Assembly (NCBI RefSeq): GCF_040954835.1
Contig: NC_090714.1
Location: 5,754,501 to 5,818,500, forward strand
DNA: 64,000 nt
Direction: 5' to 3'
DNA from: Lepisosteus oculatus
Taxonomy: Eukaryota > Chordata > Actinopteri > Semionotiformes > Lepisosteidae
Under the pieces are notes generated by a model that worked only from the letters and a program-made list of their open reading frames with translations, made no database searches and had not been told where the DNA came from. The position numbers were made by a program, and so were the translations under genes. Position 1 is the first letter of the stretch. Every line of letters starts with the position of its first letter. Positions 13,066 to 25,966 of this stretch are shown in pieces.

Positions 13066-15645
13066 CGTTTCTCGTTCTTATTTCAATTTGCACTGTCAAC
13101 AGCGAATACAGATATACATACAAAATAAAACATGCATTTTGTAGGGAAACATTTATTTTCAGAAGTCGCCGCACTGGATTTGTTAGGTGTTAGGAAAACA
13201 GTTTAATAAGCTAATGGAATACAACAAATATATATTACATGGAATTAATGCGGGAACATAACGTAGCGATTTGAATATCTAGTCCATAACTTTTCATTAT
13301 GTAAAAAGGAGAGTACAATCAGATATCCTTTCAGTACAAAGATGCAGTTAAAAAGGTAAAATGCAAAGTCGAATATTAATAGGGTTGGAAGAAACTTGCA
13401 ACTGAACAATTCCACCTTCAAAATCAATTCCTATTTTTGTTATGACAGCGATCTTTTTTTTAAATAAATACCGACTATGACATTTAATACTTGAGACAAT
13501 CGGGTAAAATTACAATCCGCACTTCTTTCACATAACATGCATTTCCCCAGTCAAAACGTTTTTCACTTCGGATCAATTTACCTCTTCTAAACTGGTGCTA
13601 TTTCTTTTAGTTAACATTTACCCTTTTAACCATACTGTGACGTTTGCACAGATCCTCACAGTTAAAGCTGATTCGTATTTTCTTAAAAAAAAACCCGTAA
13701 TAACAGCATTTATCGTAAATTCATGCTTAAAGAAATTACAAGCCTCTACTCTTTTGTATGTTATTTTACCTGATGTGATGGTCTGCAGGTTGCAATTGGT
13801 GGACGGTATCACACTCTATCCTTAAATAATTATATAATAATCAGCATTAATCATTTGTTCTCTTGTAAGGCTTGCTTTCTGGTTTTCCCTCACTTATTCC
13901 ACTCAGTCATCACCCAAAACAGCTTTCGATTGTATTTGATGTTGCCTCTGCAATTTTAAAAGTTCATCGGCTGTGCCCGAGAACTTTAAGGGGCCTAAAA
14001 GGTTTTACTCCAAGGCCACCAGAGGGCATTATTCCGGCATTAGAGAACAGGTAAAGTCAGAATGTTATAATGAGGATCTCCATAGAGCCGAGCTTCCCGC
14101 CCAAATTCAGCTGTCACCAATGGTACCAAAATGCCCAGCTCACAGAACAACAGCTTTAAAAGCATAAATTGCCATAAATCGCCTTTACGTGTTGCTTATT
14201 TCAACTCTCTGAGCTGACTTTCAAATATTTCATATGCCCAGAGTAACACTCCTAAATATAAAATGGCATTACAGTGGATTTATTTAATTGCTTCTATAGT
14301 TTTGAAAAGACCGCACTTAGTTCGAGCCTTCCTTGGTTCCTGCAGAAAAAGTCCCCGGAAATGTGAAAATTTTCAGCCCCGACCGTGTTTGCGCATTTTT
14401 GCAAAACGGCAGGAGCTACACCGATGCCATGCGATTTCAAGCACAACTGCAGTGTTGAAGTTGTCAGAAACCCATTCTTCAAATTTGTACCATTTTCTTA
14501 AGCAGCAAATCATATCATAACCGTGTTTTGTCTTTTCAGAAAAAAAAGCATTGTTCAGTGGAGTCAGCTGAGGACAGTATTATTCCGAAATTAATGCGGA
14601 CTATTAAGCAGAGACGAGCACGGCAATAGTGCTTTCCTGATTTGCAGAGCAATCAACTATCCGACACGATAAAACGGAAGCACAATACTCATTGGACAGC
14701 TTATCAATCTGAGGCGTCACTTTGGCATTAACAATGTTTCTGTTTGTTAGTCACAATAACGGAAGTGTTTAGGGTGTGTTAACAACAATAGCCACAATTA
14801 TTATTTATTATTATTATGGTCCACAAACGTAAGAAGGAAGGAAGCAGTAGGTTACTGTATGTGAGCTCCCTGCAGCAGCACCGACCAGAAGTTTCTCCAG
14901 CTACAGCGAGATCATCACTGTCTGTGCACTGATCTGCAACCTTGGACGTCAGAGCCCAAATCCAGCAAGGACTTTTAGGACACCATTGCATCACTGCTTT
15001 CTAGAACTTAGAGCTATTCAGACCTCAAGAACCAGTGCTCTCGTAATTGAACAGATTACTTGATTCATCAGCACCAGTATGCTGAGGGTGATACCAGTCT
15101 ATAAGAACAGGTGACATATAAGACTAACTTGATTGGGGATCTCCAGGACCTGTTTTGGAGACCCGCAATCAAGGATTGGTTAAATGGCCTGGTGTAATTT
15201 GGCTAATGGGTCTATACATCACTTATAATGATTATTAGGGGAGAATTGGACGCAGTGTCATTCTCATCTCCACATCCCTTTCTACACATCATCGATTAAG
15301 ACTCAATGACAAGCAGCTTAGTAAGCGACAGTTTAAATTAAAAGTTGAGAAAGAAATGCTTGCTGCATTTCTTGGAAATAATACTCACGGCAGAGGTTAC
15401 TCATGAAATAAAGACCCGAGTGCAGAGCACTGTTCAAATTGGGCTGTTGCTTAAGCTGAGGGCTCAACACTTCCAACCAAGTAAGCGCTCAGCTGGACCA
15501 CGATCAAGAAGAGGCAAAGGTAGTTCAGGGGGAGGGTAGTAGCTCCAGGAGAAATGGTACTTCAGTAGTACTGACTCTTGTTACTACTGGTCCATAAGAA
15601 CAAACAGAGGCACTGTCACAGACAGGCTCTATAGTCTGTGTCGGA

Positions 15646-16194
15646 TGTTATGTTAGACCCTATGCAAAGTGATAAGAGCTGAAGGAGACAGGAGGCGGAG
15701 TACGGGAAGACACACGGGGGTTTAATGGTGCAGTAAAGTAACAGGGATAGTCTGTGAGACAGTGAAAGGGGAGACAAAGAGGCGTCCAAAACTGAACAGG
15801 TCCAAAGGCAGGTCAGGGCACGGGCCATGAGTCCGTCAACGGGAGATCCATCCTCTGACGCGACAAGGTTAAAATCCCTGGGAAGGGGGAACACACGGAA
15901 AACATTGAGGTCCTTGGATGATGGGGGGCAAGTTTCTCCAGAACCCTGGACTCAGAACACAGGAGGTGTCAGGGATGAGGCCTGTGCCCTCAGGAGACGG
16001 ACGTAGGGTATCCTGGTGCCAAGCGGGCCTCGTGACTTCTGGACCCTAATGCTGAGCCCTGATCCCTGGAGGAGCTAAGGATAAATAGGGGGAGACACAA
16101 CAAGGCACACCTGGAACACATACAAACAATCACTGGGAACTATTGACAGGAGGAAAATGGAGCGACCTCTAGGGGAGGGATGTCAACCATAACA
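15646..16194. mobile_element. Solo-LTR-like or terminal-inverted-repeat element, about 550 bp
   Basis: Starts TGTTATG and ends CATAACA (perfect 7-bp inverted ends of TG...CA form). It is GC-richer than its surroundings, with a TAAATAGG stretch near 16,081. No coding capacity of its own. No clear target duplication was seen, so the class remains open. Confidence 0.4.
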
Positions 16195-17110
16195 GGCACA
16201 TCTGGAAATTTAGAAGTGCACCTTCCGGGATACATATGCCAGCTGCTGTACATCAGGTGCTGTAAACCAATCACAACTAAGAAGATCATGGTAAACGTGA
16301 TGGTGTAGATAGAGAATATTTCAAATTAAAGTGGTTAGTTTTCTATCAATTTAATTCTATATCATTCCACTTATATATGTTTGTGTTTCTCAACGGAAAA
16401 TATCATGAAAGGGAAATGGGGAAATATCTAGGTGAGCGTCAGTCAGAGCTATGATAATGACAGGGACTGCAGTAACCCCTAGAGTAACATTTAATATTAT
16501 TAAGCACACACAAATTCTGCTCGACAATAACTGAACCTGGAAGAGGAAGTAGGGTGGCTGCAGAAATTATTTTGATCTTTCAAGCTACCCCCAAGTAGAG
16601 AAATCAGAAAATAAAGGCAAGGAGGGATTTACTTAAGCCTTCACACCTACAGTAGCTGCCAACTTCATCCCTGTTTTCCTCGGGGCAAATCTCACAGCCA
16701 CTGGTTCTATTCTGTGAGGGGCTGGCCAAAGGTGGAAGGAGGCTTTGGTTATTCTGCATATCCAGTAGATTAGGATTCCACAACAACACGCAAACCTTCA
16801 CCAAACAGCTTGGTGCGGACAGATTTGATCCCGAATATGGGAGGTGACACTGCACTCTGAAAAACGTGAAACTATCCTCCAAAAAACATGCAATTCTTTC
16901 CTGTAATTCTCTACTCAGAAGACAATTTGGAAAAACAAAAATTGTTGTCATCTCACCTGTATAGAAAAGATGAGCCATGCATTACGCAGGAGTAACGGCA
17001 GGAGTAGGGGGGCTGCCGTTGTCACTCCTGATCAGCTGACAGCACCCGCAGTAAGATCTGTCATTGTAACTGAGAGAGAGGAAAAATAATCGCAAGAAAA
17101 AACATCACAA

Positions 17111-17390
17111 TCAGGGTGGAGTGGTGGCTCTGTGGCTAAGGATCTGTGCCTGTGGCTGGAAGGTTGCTGGTTCAAATCCTGTGGCTGGTAGAGGAATCCT
17201 ACTCCGTTGGGCCCCTGAGCAAGGCCCTTAACCCCAACTGCTCCAGGGGTGCTGTACAATGGCTGACCCTGTGCTCTGACCCCCAGCTTCTCTCCCTGTC
17301 TGTGTGTCTCATGGAGAGCAAGTTGGGGTATGCGAAAAGATGAATTCCTAATGCAAGAAATTGTATAGGGCTAATAAAGTGATGTTATGT
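17111..17390 (+). mobile_element. tRNA-derived SINE
   Basis: tRNA-like head with an A box around 17,124-17,141 and a perfect B box GGTTCAAATCC at 17,169-17,179, then CCCTGAGCAAGGCCCTTAAC and CCAACTGCTCCAGGGGTGCT, a body common to many fish tRNA-SINEs, ending in an AT-rich tail near GCTAATAAAGTG. The plus-strand open frame across it is not a gene. Confidence 0.85.
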
Positions 17391-18394
17391 TTGTCTAGAG
17401 AAAGATCAGATGGCACAGAGGTGTGCTGTCATGTAACTGTCCAAAGGGGCATTGCAGGGTTCAAGCTTCTGGTTTTTGGTCGGGCCGAAAGAGTCTGGAC
17501 ATGCTGAAAACGGTGAGATCAGAGTGTGACTGTTGACAGCACGTGATGGTAGAAGGCTGCAGGGAAAAGTCTTCATGTGAGAACAGAAGACCGCAGATCT
17601 CTAACATTGCACATGGGGGAGGAAAGACTTCACGGGTCAGAATCCTGGGTTCAGGTGTCAAAACGTATTTCCGAATGCATCAGCCTTACAAACGGTTTCA
17701 CACAGTCTCATTGGCTGCAGTGCCTTTTCAATGTGTTGAAGTAAAGAATGCAGTTCGATTTTCATTTCGGAAAAGCCTTTGCTTTTGCCTCCATAAGATT
17801 CGCTGCCATAACTGAGCGATGGGAATCTCTTCAACTGAGTTTTACCTAGAAATAAAACCTGAAAGCAGCACCATGGGCAGATCTGTCCCACTGTTTGAGT
17901 TATTAAATCAGTGTCCTACGTATAGGCGCAGATAGTACAAAAAACAATGATCCGAACAATCCAGACAACTAATCACACAGGCTAGACTTGAAAATAGGAC
18001 AGATCTCAACCTATGGTTTGAATAAGCATGCAAACACTTTTTTGCTTTCAGATTAGATCTTGCCTTGTTGACAACCACCCAAAAAGTAGCACACCTCCAT
18101 TCATTCAGATGTACCTTGATGATACCCGGAGACGTCCACACCAGATGCTATCGATTCCTGCTCCTTCAAGGTTTGGAACCAGATTCTTCCAATAGTGAAG
18201 TGTGAGACACATGAGCCACAGGAAGAAGCGAGGTCATTCTCTTGTCAAAACAAATTGAGTTTCTTACAGGTCAAGGCCATGTGATGGACCGAGAGACATC
18301 AGAGGGAAATCAGTTTGCTGACTTAAGGGGTGTGGATAGACCAGTAAGTGGCTTTCCCTCAAAGTTTCCAGTCCAATGCCTGGATATGCTGACA

Positions 18395-18530
18395 AGGTAC
18401 CGTAGGGGGTGCTGTCCTTAAGATGTGATGTTAAAGTGTGAAATGTTAACATTGGTAAATAAGAACAGAGGTGTTAACTCTAGTGTTCTGGCCAAGCTCT
18501 ATGTTAGTGTTCTACATTCTGGCCTCCCTA
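18395..18530 (+). mobile_element. Old, diverged fragment of the 5S-SINE body
   Basis: Aligns by eye with the middle of the 30.7- and 44.2-kb elements: the GTGCTGTCCTTAAGATGTGA block, AATAAGAACAGAGGTGTTAA and TGTTCTGGCCAAGCTC correspond to their CATCCTTCGGATGAGACGT, AAAAGAGTAGGGGTGTAA and CCTGGCCAAATT. Many substitutions. Confidence 0.5.
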
Positions 18531-20334
18531 CAGTTCATGAAGCAACTTCTTGGTTTTCCACCTGATCCTCTTGGTTTTGGGCTGCTTGTACAGTATGGTT
18601 GCTGCATGTATCCCTTGGGTGGTCAATAAAGTGGATTCTATCCTGACTGTATCCGAGAAAAAAGTCTTCTTTCCAAGGGAAGGATTGTATAATGAGCTTT
18701 TGGGAAGATTCATTTTGGCTTTGTTTTGGAAAATGTGAAAAAAGCCTTTCCTTTTTTTTAAGGGAATTATTCCTTGGATACATAAATGAAAGATCAAGGC
18801 TCGAGAAGAATAAACTGGAGAATAAGAAAAAGTCCAAAGGAAAAAAAAAATGGGTGAAATATAAACAAAATTCTTCTTCAGAAAGAAGGGAAACCATAAA
18901 CAGGCAGAAGGAACTTTTACCACTTAAAGTTTGGGTTTGAAAAGAGTCTTACAAAGGGCGTGCCTGGGAAAGTCATTGACTTTGACAGACCAGATGAAGC
19001 ACTCCTTAACTGTCTTGAGAGTGGTAATTGGTCTGCTGGCCATTAACTTTCTGATAAGCCAAGTGGCATCAGGTAGTCCACAAGCATTGTCTTCTTTAAG
19101 AGCCACTTACTCTGTGGCCAATGGCTTTTCAGAGCATTCCAGTGCTGGAAATTGCCAATTGACTTTAACAACAGCATACAGTTAAGTGGAAGTTCATTAG
19201 TCAAGTCTAGTTAGTCTGAAGGATTTGGTATTGTGCTTTCCCACATTTTAACAAGGTTAGAAAACCTAGGACTCATTCACATATGGAACACCGTCCCGTA
19301 TTCTTTCTTTTCTGTATTCTATGACTCTGTTATTCTTTTTTTACATATATATCGCTAACTCACACTACTATGTGACGTTAAACATAATGTACATCGTTAT
19401 ATAATACGAGCAGAACAGCTTTAGATTTTAGTGCATGTATCCTCGGAAGTCCCATCTTAATCTTAACATTGCACTCAGTTCAGACTGCAGAATCCTTTTC
19501 AGGGGCATCTTTGCAGAGATATGTCCCCTGCCCTACAAATTAACAGACATTGACGCCATTCAAATGTTTCTCATACAACAGCAATGAAAAAGATTTTATT
19601 ATGGATTTTTCTGAAGACCCAGGACGTCCCCTGTGGGAATTCTGCATTTAATCAGTTCTAAGACCGAGGGGCTGTTTTTCATGTCTGTAAGCATCTACCC
19701 CACATTGCTTTCAAACCATCGCTGAAGCAGTCCCTGGAATGATAGCTGGTAGACTAGGTTTCTCTCAGACGGATTTGTTGATTGAGCCAGGGAGAAGTTA
19801 ACTACTTAACTAGAGCAGAAGCAATTAATCCTGACCAAGTGAGGAACCCAGATGTCAAAACATTTGTACATGGATTAAGTTCAGAGTTGTCAACAGATTC
19901 AAAGCCATGGATATACATTATTGTAAACAGCACTGGGATAAAGGCAGACTAGTGAGCTGTGTACACAGTGTGTGCGTGTGTTATCTTGTACTGACAGAGG
20001 GAATGTCAGGACGGGCGGGGATGAAGTAAAACAACATTAAGGTGTTGAATGGAAATCCCTGAACAAGGTTCTGTGCATAACATGGCAAGGGAAGCACAAA
20101 AAAAAAAAACAGAGGGAAAGGATGCTGAAAAAAATGAAGGAATTTGAACAGCGCCCGGAATTTCCATTGGAAGGTTGGAAAACAGAGGCTGAAAGTAAAT
20201 GTTCCAGGTTCCTGGATAAAAGTTTGATGGTAAAGGAGGCAGAGAAGGGAAGGAAGCGAGGAGGAGACGGGGGCAGGTGGGTGGGGGGGGTGGGAGGGAC
20301 AGTGGTTTGAATAAAGTAGGGCAGCGGTGGAGAA

Positions 20335-20585
20335 CGGCCCTGCGACCAGCTCCGATTGTTAGAACTGGAGCAGTAATTAGTCGTGTCATTAGCATGATAA
20401 TAAAACAATGGCCGTGCTCTCACAGGAGGAGAGGGAGACACGATTCTTCGGGGGTTGCGGGGCTTGTCTCTCCCACTTTCATATGCCATGTTTCAAGCCA
20501 TAAAAAAAAGTATTTTTCTCCCCTTCCCCTTCCCAGAGTCCCCCCCCCCCCCGATCAAAACAACAGCTGTTTATTATAAAGCAGA
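20335..20585. promoter_or_regulatory. Candidate enhancer-like block
   Basis: Clusters homeodomain-type cores (GTAATTAG, CATTAGCAT, ATGATAATAAA), a perfect SOX-type AACAATGG and a CAGCTG E-box within 250 bases, in non-repeat sequence about 9.4 kb upstream of nog2. Only motif content supports this; conservation cannot be judged here. Confidence 0.25.
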
Positions 20586-23500
20586 ACGAGGGGCGCCCAC
20601 TTTACTGCTGAACCAGGTGCCATGAAACGAGAGTTCAACAGTGGCACCGCGCCTGGGGCTGAGAAAAAGGCAGAGATGCCGTTTTATGATTTCGGGGAAG
20701 GTCAGGTTAGTGGATATTTGTACTGTAACATTAGTCTCAGCTTGGTTGGAAGCGAAGCTGGAAATCCAGATATGCGCAGAGGACCGTCCTGGCGTTTATT
20801 ACGAATAAGGCTCGCTTTGCCGATTTGTTTCGAGCTGCTGGAACGAGAAGAAAAAAAAAAAAGGCCCTTTTAGCTACACTCTGTCAACACTTCCATTTAA
20901 ACTAACCACGAGGGGCAAGGTTCATTGACCATCTAGAACAAGTAAACCACACGTCTCACCACAATCTTTGAAACTTCCTGCTGCCTAAAATTAATATAAA
21001 AAAAATCCACGAAGCACAGATGGGGAAGGCCTTTCATGTTATTTACAGAGTGCTTTTCGGCTCATTTTGATTCACTCCAAGAACAAACACATTCGTCACT
21101 TTATACACACACTTCGCAGTCCTTAAAAAAGACCTCACATACCTTTAAATAAATGTTTTCGCCCTCCTGCTATCCAGATGATTCTTGTCAAGACAGCTAT
21201 CCATGGTGTCCACATTAAAATTATGAAACGTTTTTTTACCAAGTAATTTTTAAGCTTGATATTTAAAAACACTACCACCTTTATACCATAAAATCTGTTG
21301 TTAATTGAAGGTGCTTTATATAACTTTGTCCCGTATCCTACCCTTTCCTTTATTTATGGCTCAATGTAGTTTATGCTTGAAACTTCTTAATTGGTTGATG
21401 ACATCTTACAAAATACATTGGTCTCCTCTGAACTTGCCCTGTAAAGACTTCAGTAGAAAGATAGGACATTAAAATTTTACAAATAGGAAATGTACATATA
21501 GCACTTGAGTGATATGAGGAGGTTACTACATTCATCCTAGTTGGGATTAAAAGGACATTTGAAGCCACATCTTCTTAGGCCAAAGTATTTAAAGTGTTTA
21601 GAACAACCTTGAACACCTGCACAGCAAGCATCGATGAAAATCTCATTTATATTACAATGCAATTTAATATAAGAAAAAAAGCAGCATGGATTTTTAAATG
21701 TTTAAAGGCTCGATGCAAGTAACCTCAGAAGGAAATTAATAATTGTAATCTGTAAATGGGATTTTATAAACTCATGGATAACTGTGACAGAGTTGTATAG
21801 TGTAATATTAAGTAGGCTCCACTAACAAATATCAACATAAGCTAGTATTCTATTTAGCTCCACACTGAAGTGCAAATACTGCGCACAGCAAACCATGAGG
21901 CGCTGTAGCAAGGCAGGCACTGAATTATCTCGAGCTGCAACGTAGTTAGGAAGCCTTTACCCTTAATCAAGAGGCATAAGAGTTTTCACTTTTTACTTGA
22001 GATTCAACATGTAACATATTCAGTATATTACACAGGCAATGTTGGAATACAGGATATTTGAGACATTGCAATTCTGAGTTGTACGCTGGAAAGAAAGCAC
22101 CCAAAATACTCAACACAGCTTTTTAAAACCTTTGAATACTCAGAGTATCCGGGGCAAGAAATGTCAATCAATTCTTACGTGTTGACCCTTCTACCCTGCT
22201 GTGCCATCGGCAACCCATTTTTCATTGATCCAGCCTTCATTTTTCAAAATACTGCTGTGTCATTAGACAGCAAGAAGAACTGGACAACGAAAACACTGTC
22301 TGCTTAGTCCAACGTCTGAGGTGACTATACGCTTTTTGCTATCAATTATTATTTAGTAATGCGCAGAGCTAGGAAACCTTGCCGAAAGCAACCGGAGAAA
22401 GCAGAGTTGGGAAAGGGGCGGCAGTGAGTGAGACAGGGAGAGGTGGGAAATGTGGTGTGACAAGGCCCAGGAGCCTCCCACTGGGGTGAAGGCAGCCGCC
22501 TGCCAGCTCCCTTTGTCTTGGGCCTAAAGAGAGGGGCCAGCCCCTCACTGGGAACCACCCTCCCTCCAGCCAGCTAGCAAGAATAGCTAATTAAGACAAC
22601 CCCTCCCCTCCCCGCTCCTCCAGAGGGGGTAAAAATAATCGTCTTTTCAAAGAACCCCCCAGGAGGGTCAGTTAAAGAGGATGACATCATAGTTCTGGAC
22701 AACTGGACGCGGAGAGAGAGAGAGACAGAAAATGAACGGGGCAGGAAGCAGCCTCCTGAAAGTTAAAGAATGTTTCCTCTGTGCAACAGCGAACTAAACC
22801 ACCAAGGATCAGAAGACCTTTTTATGTACGAGTAGCACAATCATGTTCAGACCTCTACCTAGAAACGTAACAGTTTACCCTGATTAAAAAAATACAAAGA
22901 CATTTGTGTTTTGCAGTATTACGATGCAGAAGGCACATTGTACAGAGGTTTCAGAAGCATACATGCATGATGTCTTCCCACTACACCAGTGTTCTTGTGG
23001 CATGGTAAAATATCTCTCTGCTGTATGTAGTCATATAGTATCTGAACCTCAGGAGCCATTGAGTACTTTTAAAGTACACAGTGTGAGCTTTTGCACACAG
23101 TATAGACTTTGTAAGACAACTATTCTACTCATCATCAACCATAATTCAGAGGCACACAGGTAAGCTCTGGAGACCCAATACTGAGAATCTGTGGAATGCT
23201 AGAGTGGAAAATTAGTGAGAGTTTAAATAATGTGACCAAGCAGGTAAACAGCAACTCTTGAAATACTGGAGACTGCGGCTCGTAATTGTGCAGAGCTGTA
23301 CCAATAATTGCTAGAAGCAATGTCGCAATGGATTTCCCACTAGATATTTATTCCAAAACATGCTTTATATCCAGACAGTTGTCATTTTTGTGCACGTTGA
23401 CTACACTTTATCTTATGTATAAGATTCAGTCAATCATCTATCCAACACCCATTCTCTTCACGAGCTTGATAAGAAGTGGCCTCTTGTTCACAAACCTAGA

Positions 23501-23796
23501 CACAGCTCTGTCAGCAACATGATCTACACCCTTACCACTTCACACCCTCTGCAGTCATCAGTCAGCACTGTGTGGAATTAACTTAAAAAAACAATTTACC
23601 TGGTAAGAGAGAATAGGAACGTATAATGCCTGCCCATATTCAACGATCTGGCTACCTTGCTGCATGCGCTAACTAAATGGAAGCATTTGCTTGATCAGCA
23701 TCATGAGAAGGAACCAAGCTTGTCATTGAATTCACATTAACATGGATAACATGCCCTGTGCAACACGTGTTAAAGTTCAATTACAGGCCTTCTGAC

Positions 23797-24350
23797 TGTC
23801 GCGAAGCGTTTTTCAGGACCCTGTGCAGACGACAGAATCCGGAGGGGAGTGAGACAAACACGGGGAAAGAAGACTAGGACTAAGACTAGGCTGGGTAAGA
23901 CTAGGCTAAGAACATTGGTGCATGTTGACGGTGCGCTGGTGCTTGGGGGGGGGGGGCGTGGCCAAGTCAAACAAGTCCAAAGGGAGTCTATATGAATATC
24001 AATGGTTGATCAAAAGTCCAGAGTAATCCATCCCTGACAGACACGATGGAAGTTAAAAGCCGGAGGGGGATCCGGCGAAGGGTCGGGGGATAAAAAGGGT
24101 AATGGGGCCAGACGCTCCCAGCCCCGGACCCAGATGGTCAGGACGCCGTTGCAAAGCCTGTGCCGTTGAGCCTCTCCTGGGCCCGCTGGTAGGCGGGCTT
24201 CCGGGCGTCCATCTTCCAAAGCCAAGCCTGGAATGGTGGGAGCGTCTGGCTTTTAAAGGGAAGGGCTGGAACCGGATCAGGTGAGGGAAAATTAACGCAA
24301 ACAAGAAAGGGCTGGGGCGCCCTCAAGACGAGGGGCTTACGGTCTTGACA
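23797..24350. mobile_element. Second solo-LTR-like element, about 554 bp
   Basis: Begins TGTC and ends GACA. The flanking pentamers CTGAC and CTGCC differ by one base, compatible with an old 5-bp target duplication. GC-rich interior with a small internal tandem of AGACTAGGCTA-like units at 23,872-23,912 and a poly-G run at 23,946. Length and style resemble the 15.6-kb unit. Open frames inside look spurious. Confidence 0.35.
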
Positions 24351-25929
24351 CTGCCATTCAACATCAGGCTACTGAACTTCCTCCAGTGGATCAGCACTTC
24401 TGATATTTCCCCTTGAAATGTTACAAGAACGAGCACCCATGTTAACAATGTAATATTCCTTTAACTAGACTGCGCCATCGAATTTAATGTGATCAGCATC
24501 TTTACGTAATGTGATTTTGATTGCATTGAAAAAGAGTGCATTACTTTGGAAAATAATTTCCGAGAGAAACATTCTTTTATCTAGTTTATGAGAAGATGGG
24601 GTAAAAAATGCTATACGCATGTTATAAATTAAGCCAAAGCTTCTAATCCCTGCATTTAATAGATAGTGGGTTTGTAATCACTGACAGACAAGATTCTCAA
24701 ACAATTTGATTTAATTTGGGGGCCCCATTGTTGTTCCATAAGCTGTGGCCTCTTCATTTTAGGATTTTGAATACTTGGATCAGGTCCCCTTTAGTCTTTT
24801 CTGTTTGAGACTACAATGGTCCAATTTCTCTTCGCCTTTCAGAAAAGAGCATTCCTTTAAACCTAGGAATTCCTTTCTTTTCTGGCTGCCCATCTCTGGT
24901 TTTGTTGTGCAACAGAAATATAAGGTTTGTAACAATCAAAGTTTTTGCGCAGAATTTTCTAAAACAGTCCTGTGTGTGCATCGTACAATTTCAGTGCAAC
25001 ATGCCTTGATTTAAATTCTACCCGTTTGACTACATATCCCACCTCTTGGCCATTTTCAATACTTCCCTGCATCTTGAGTAGAAGAAACAAAGCGTTAACC
25101 TAAACACCATTTTCACAAGTAGCCTTTTCCAGCTCAGCGTTTCCCATTTTGAAATCATAGCTTATGTTTCTGCTACCTTCACATAATATTCAACACTTGT
25201 CTAAATGAAACTACACCTGCCAGAGGTGTTTGCTCTGTTGTGAATGATGAAGATGGCCAGATGAATGTCACCTGAACAAGGGCTAGCTGTGGCAGGAAGA
25301 CAGCCCGTCCTGATCAGAGCTTCATCTTCCTATGCGCCCGCTAGCAAGCAGCCAGGTGTGACACAGCCATCCACATCCTGGTGCCTTGTCTCATCCCAGT
25401 GCAACCAGTTCTGACCTGTCGCTCTGGCCTGGCTGCTGAGAGACACCAACCCTTCACTAATTGCAAAAAAGTTCACAATGAGCTGACAGGACAGAGTGCA
25501 GAGCTGAGGGAGAGGGGGAGGTGGCACTGTGTGTGTGTATGTAGGGGGGGTGGGGTGGCAGTTTGCTGTGGAATGGCTAATTAAATAATGCAATAAAGCC
25601 TGCTTCGTTTAATAAAGCTGGGAAGGTTTGAGCACTGGAGGGGAGGGATGGTGGCGAAAATTGTCCTTGTACAACAAGAGGACTTAGCTCTCTGGTTTTG
25701 CAGCAATCTTTCACGCTACCTTAAGCTTCAATAGGGCGCATGGCAAGGGATCATTAAGGGGAGCCCAGGGCACAGATAGGTTCTGTTCCCTGGGGATGTG
25801 AGAGAGACACTGCTCTTTAGACGGACTGCTTCCCAAGATATGGGGAGCTCACAGTCCTGCAGAATGAACGCCGGTAAGAGCCAGACAGGATGGCTGGTGG
25901 GACCAATAGAACTGTAATGTGTGTGAGAG

Positions 25930-25966
25930 AGAGTGTGTGTGTGTGTGTGTGTGTGGGGGGGGGGGA
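25930..25966 (+). repeat. (TG)n microsatellite followed by a G run
   Basis: About eleven TG units followed by about twelve G. Other simple repeats are (TG)n at about 40,943-40,960, (CA)n at about 41,176-41,196, and G runs near 11,280, 23,946, 51,281 and 62,478. Confidence 0.9.

Larger units (their letters stand above)
5900..14700. other. CpG-preserved domain around nog2
   Basis: By eye, CpG dinucleotides are clearly more frequent per line here than in the rest of the window, even in AT-rich lines, both downstream (5.9-9.5 kb) and upstream (11-14.6 kb) of nog2. Broad CpG-retaining, germline-unmethylated domains are known around vertebrate developmental regulators. No other coding sequence is convincing inside it. 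The borders are approximate. Confidence 0.45.
14700..20000. other. Gene-free interval, mostly repeats
   Basis: Holds the 15.6-kb LTR-like unit, the 17.1-kb tRNA-SINE and the 18.4-kb SINE fragment. Open frames at 18.5-18.9 kb (both strands, Phe/Lys-rich) follow the A/T-rich composition and show no family motif. Confidence 0.6.

Noticed and set aside
17101..17386. AACATCAC / GTGATGTT inverted flanks of the 17.1-kb SINE as terminal inverted repeats
   Set aside because: The element is clearly a tRNA-SINE with internal A and B boxes; the 8-bp match is likely chance with its AT-rich tail.
18528..18940. Overlapping frames on both strands near 18.5-18.9 kb
   Set aside because: Lys/Phe-rich translations of A/T-rich runs, no conserved motif and an unrelated reading on each strand.
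20006..20489. Two overlapping minus-strand frames of 129 and 150 codons
   Set aside because: Rich in Pro/Ser/Phe from G/A-rich opposite-strand DNA, with no family motif or splice context; composition artefact.
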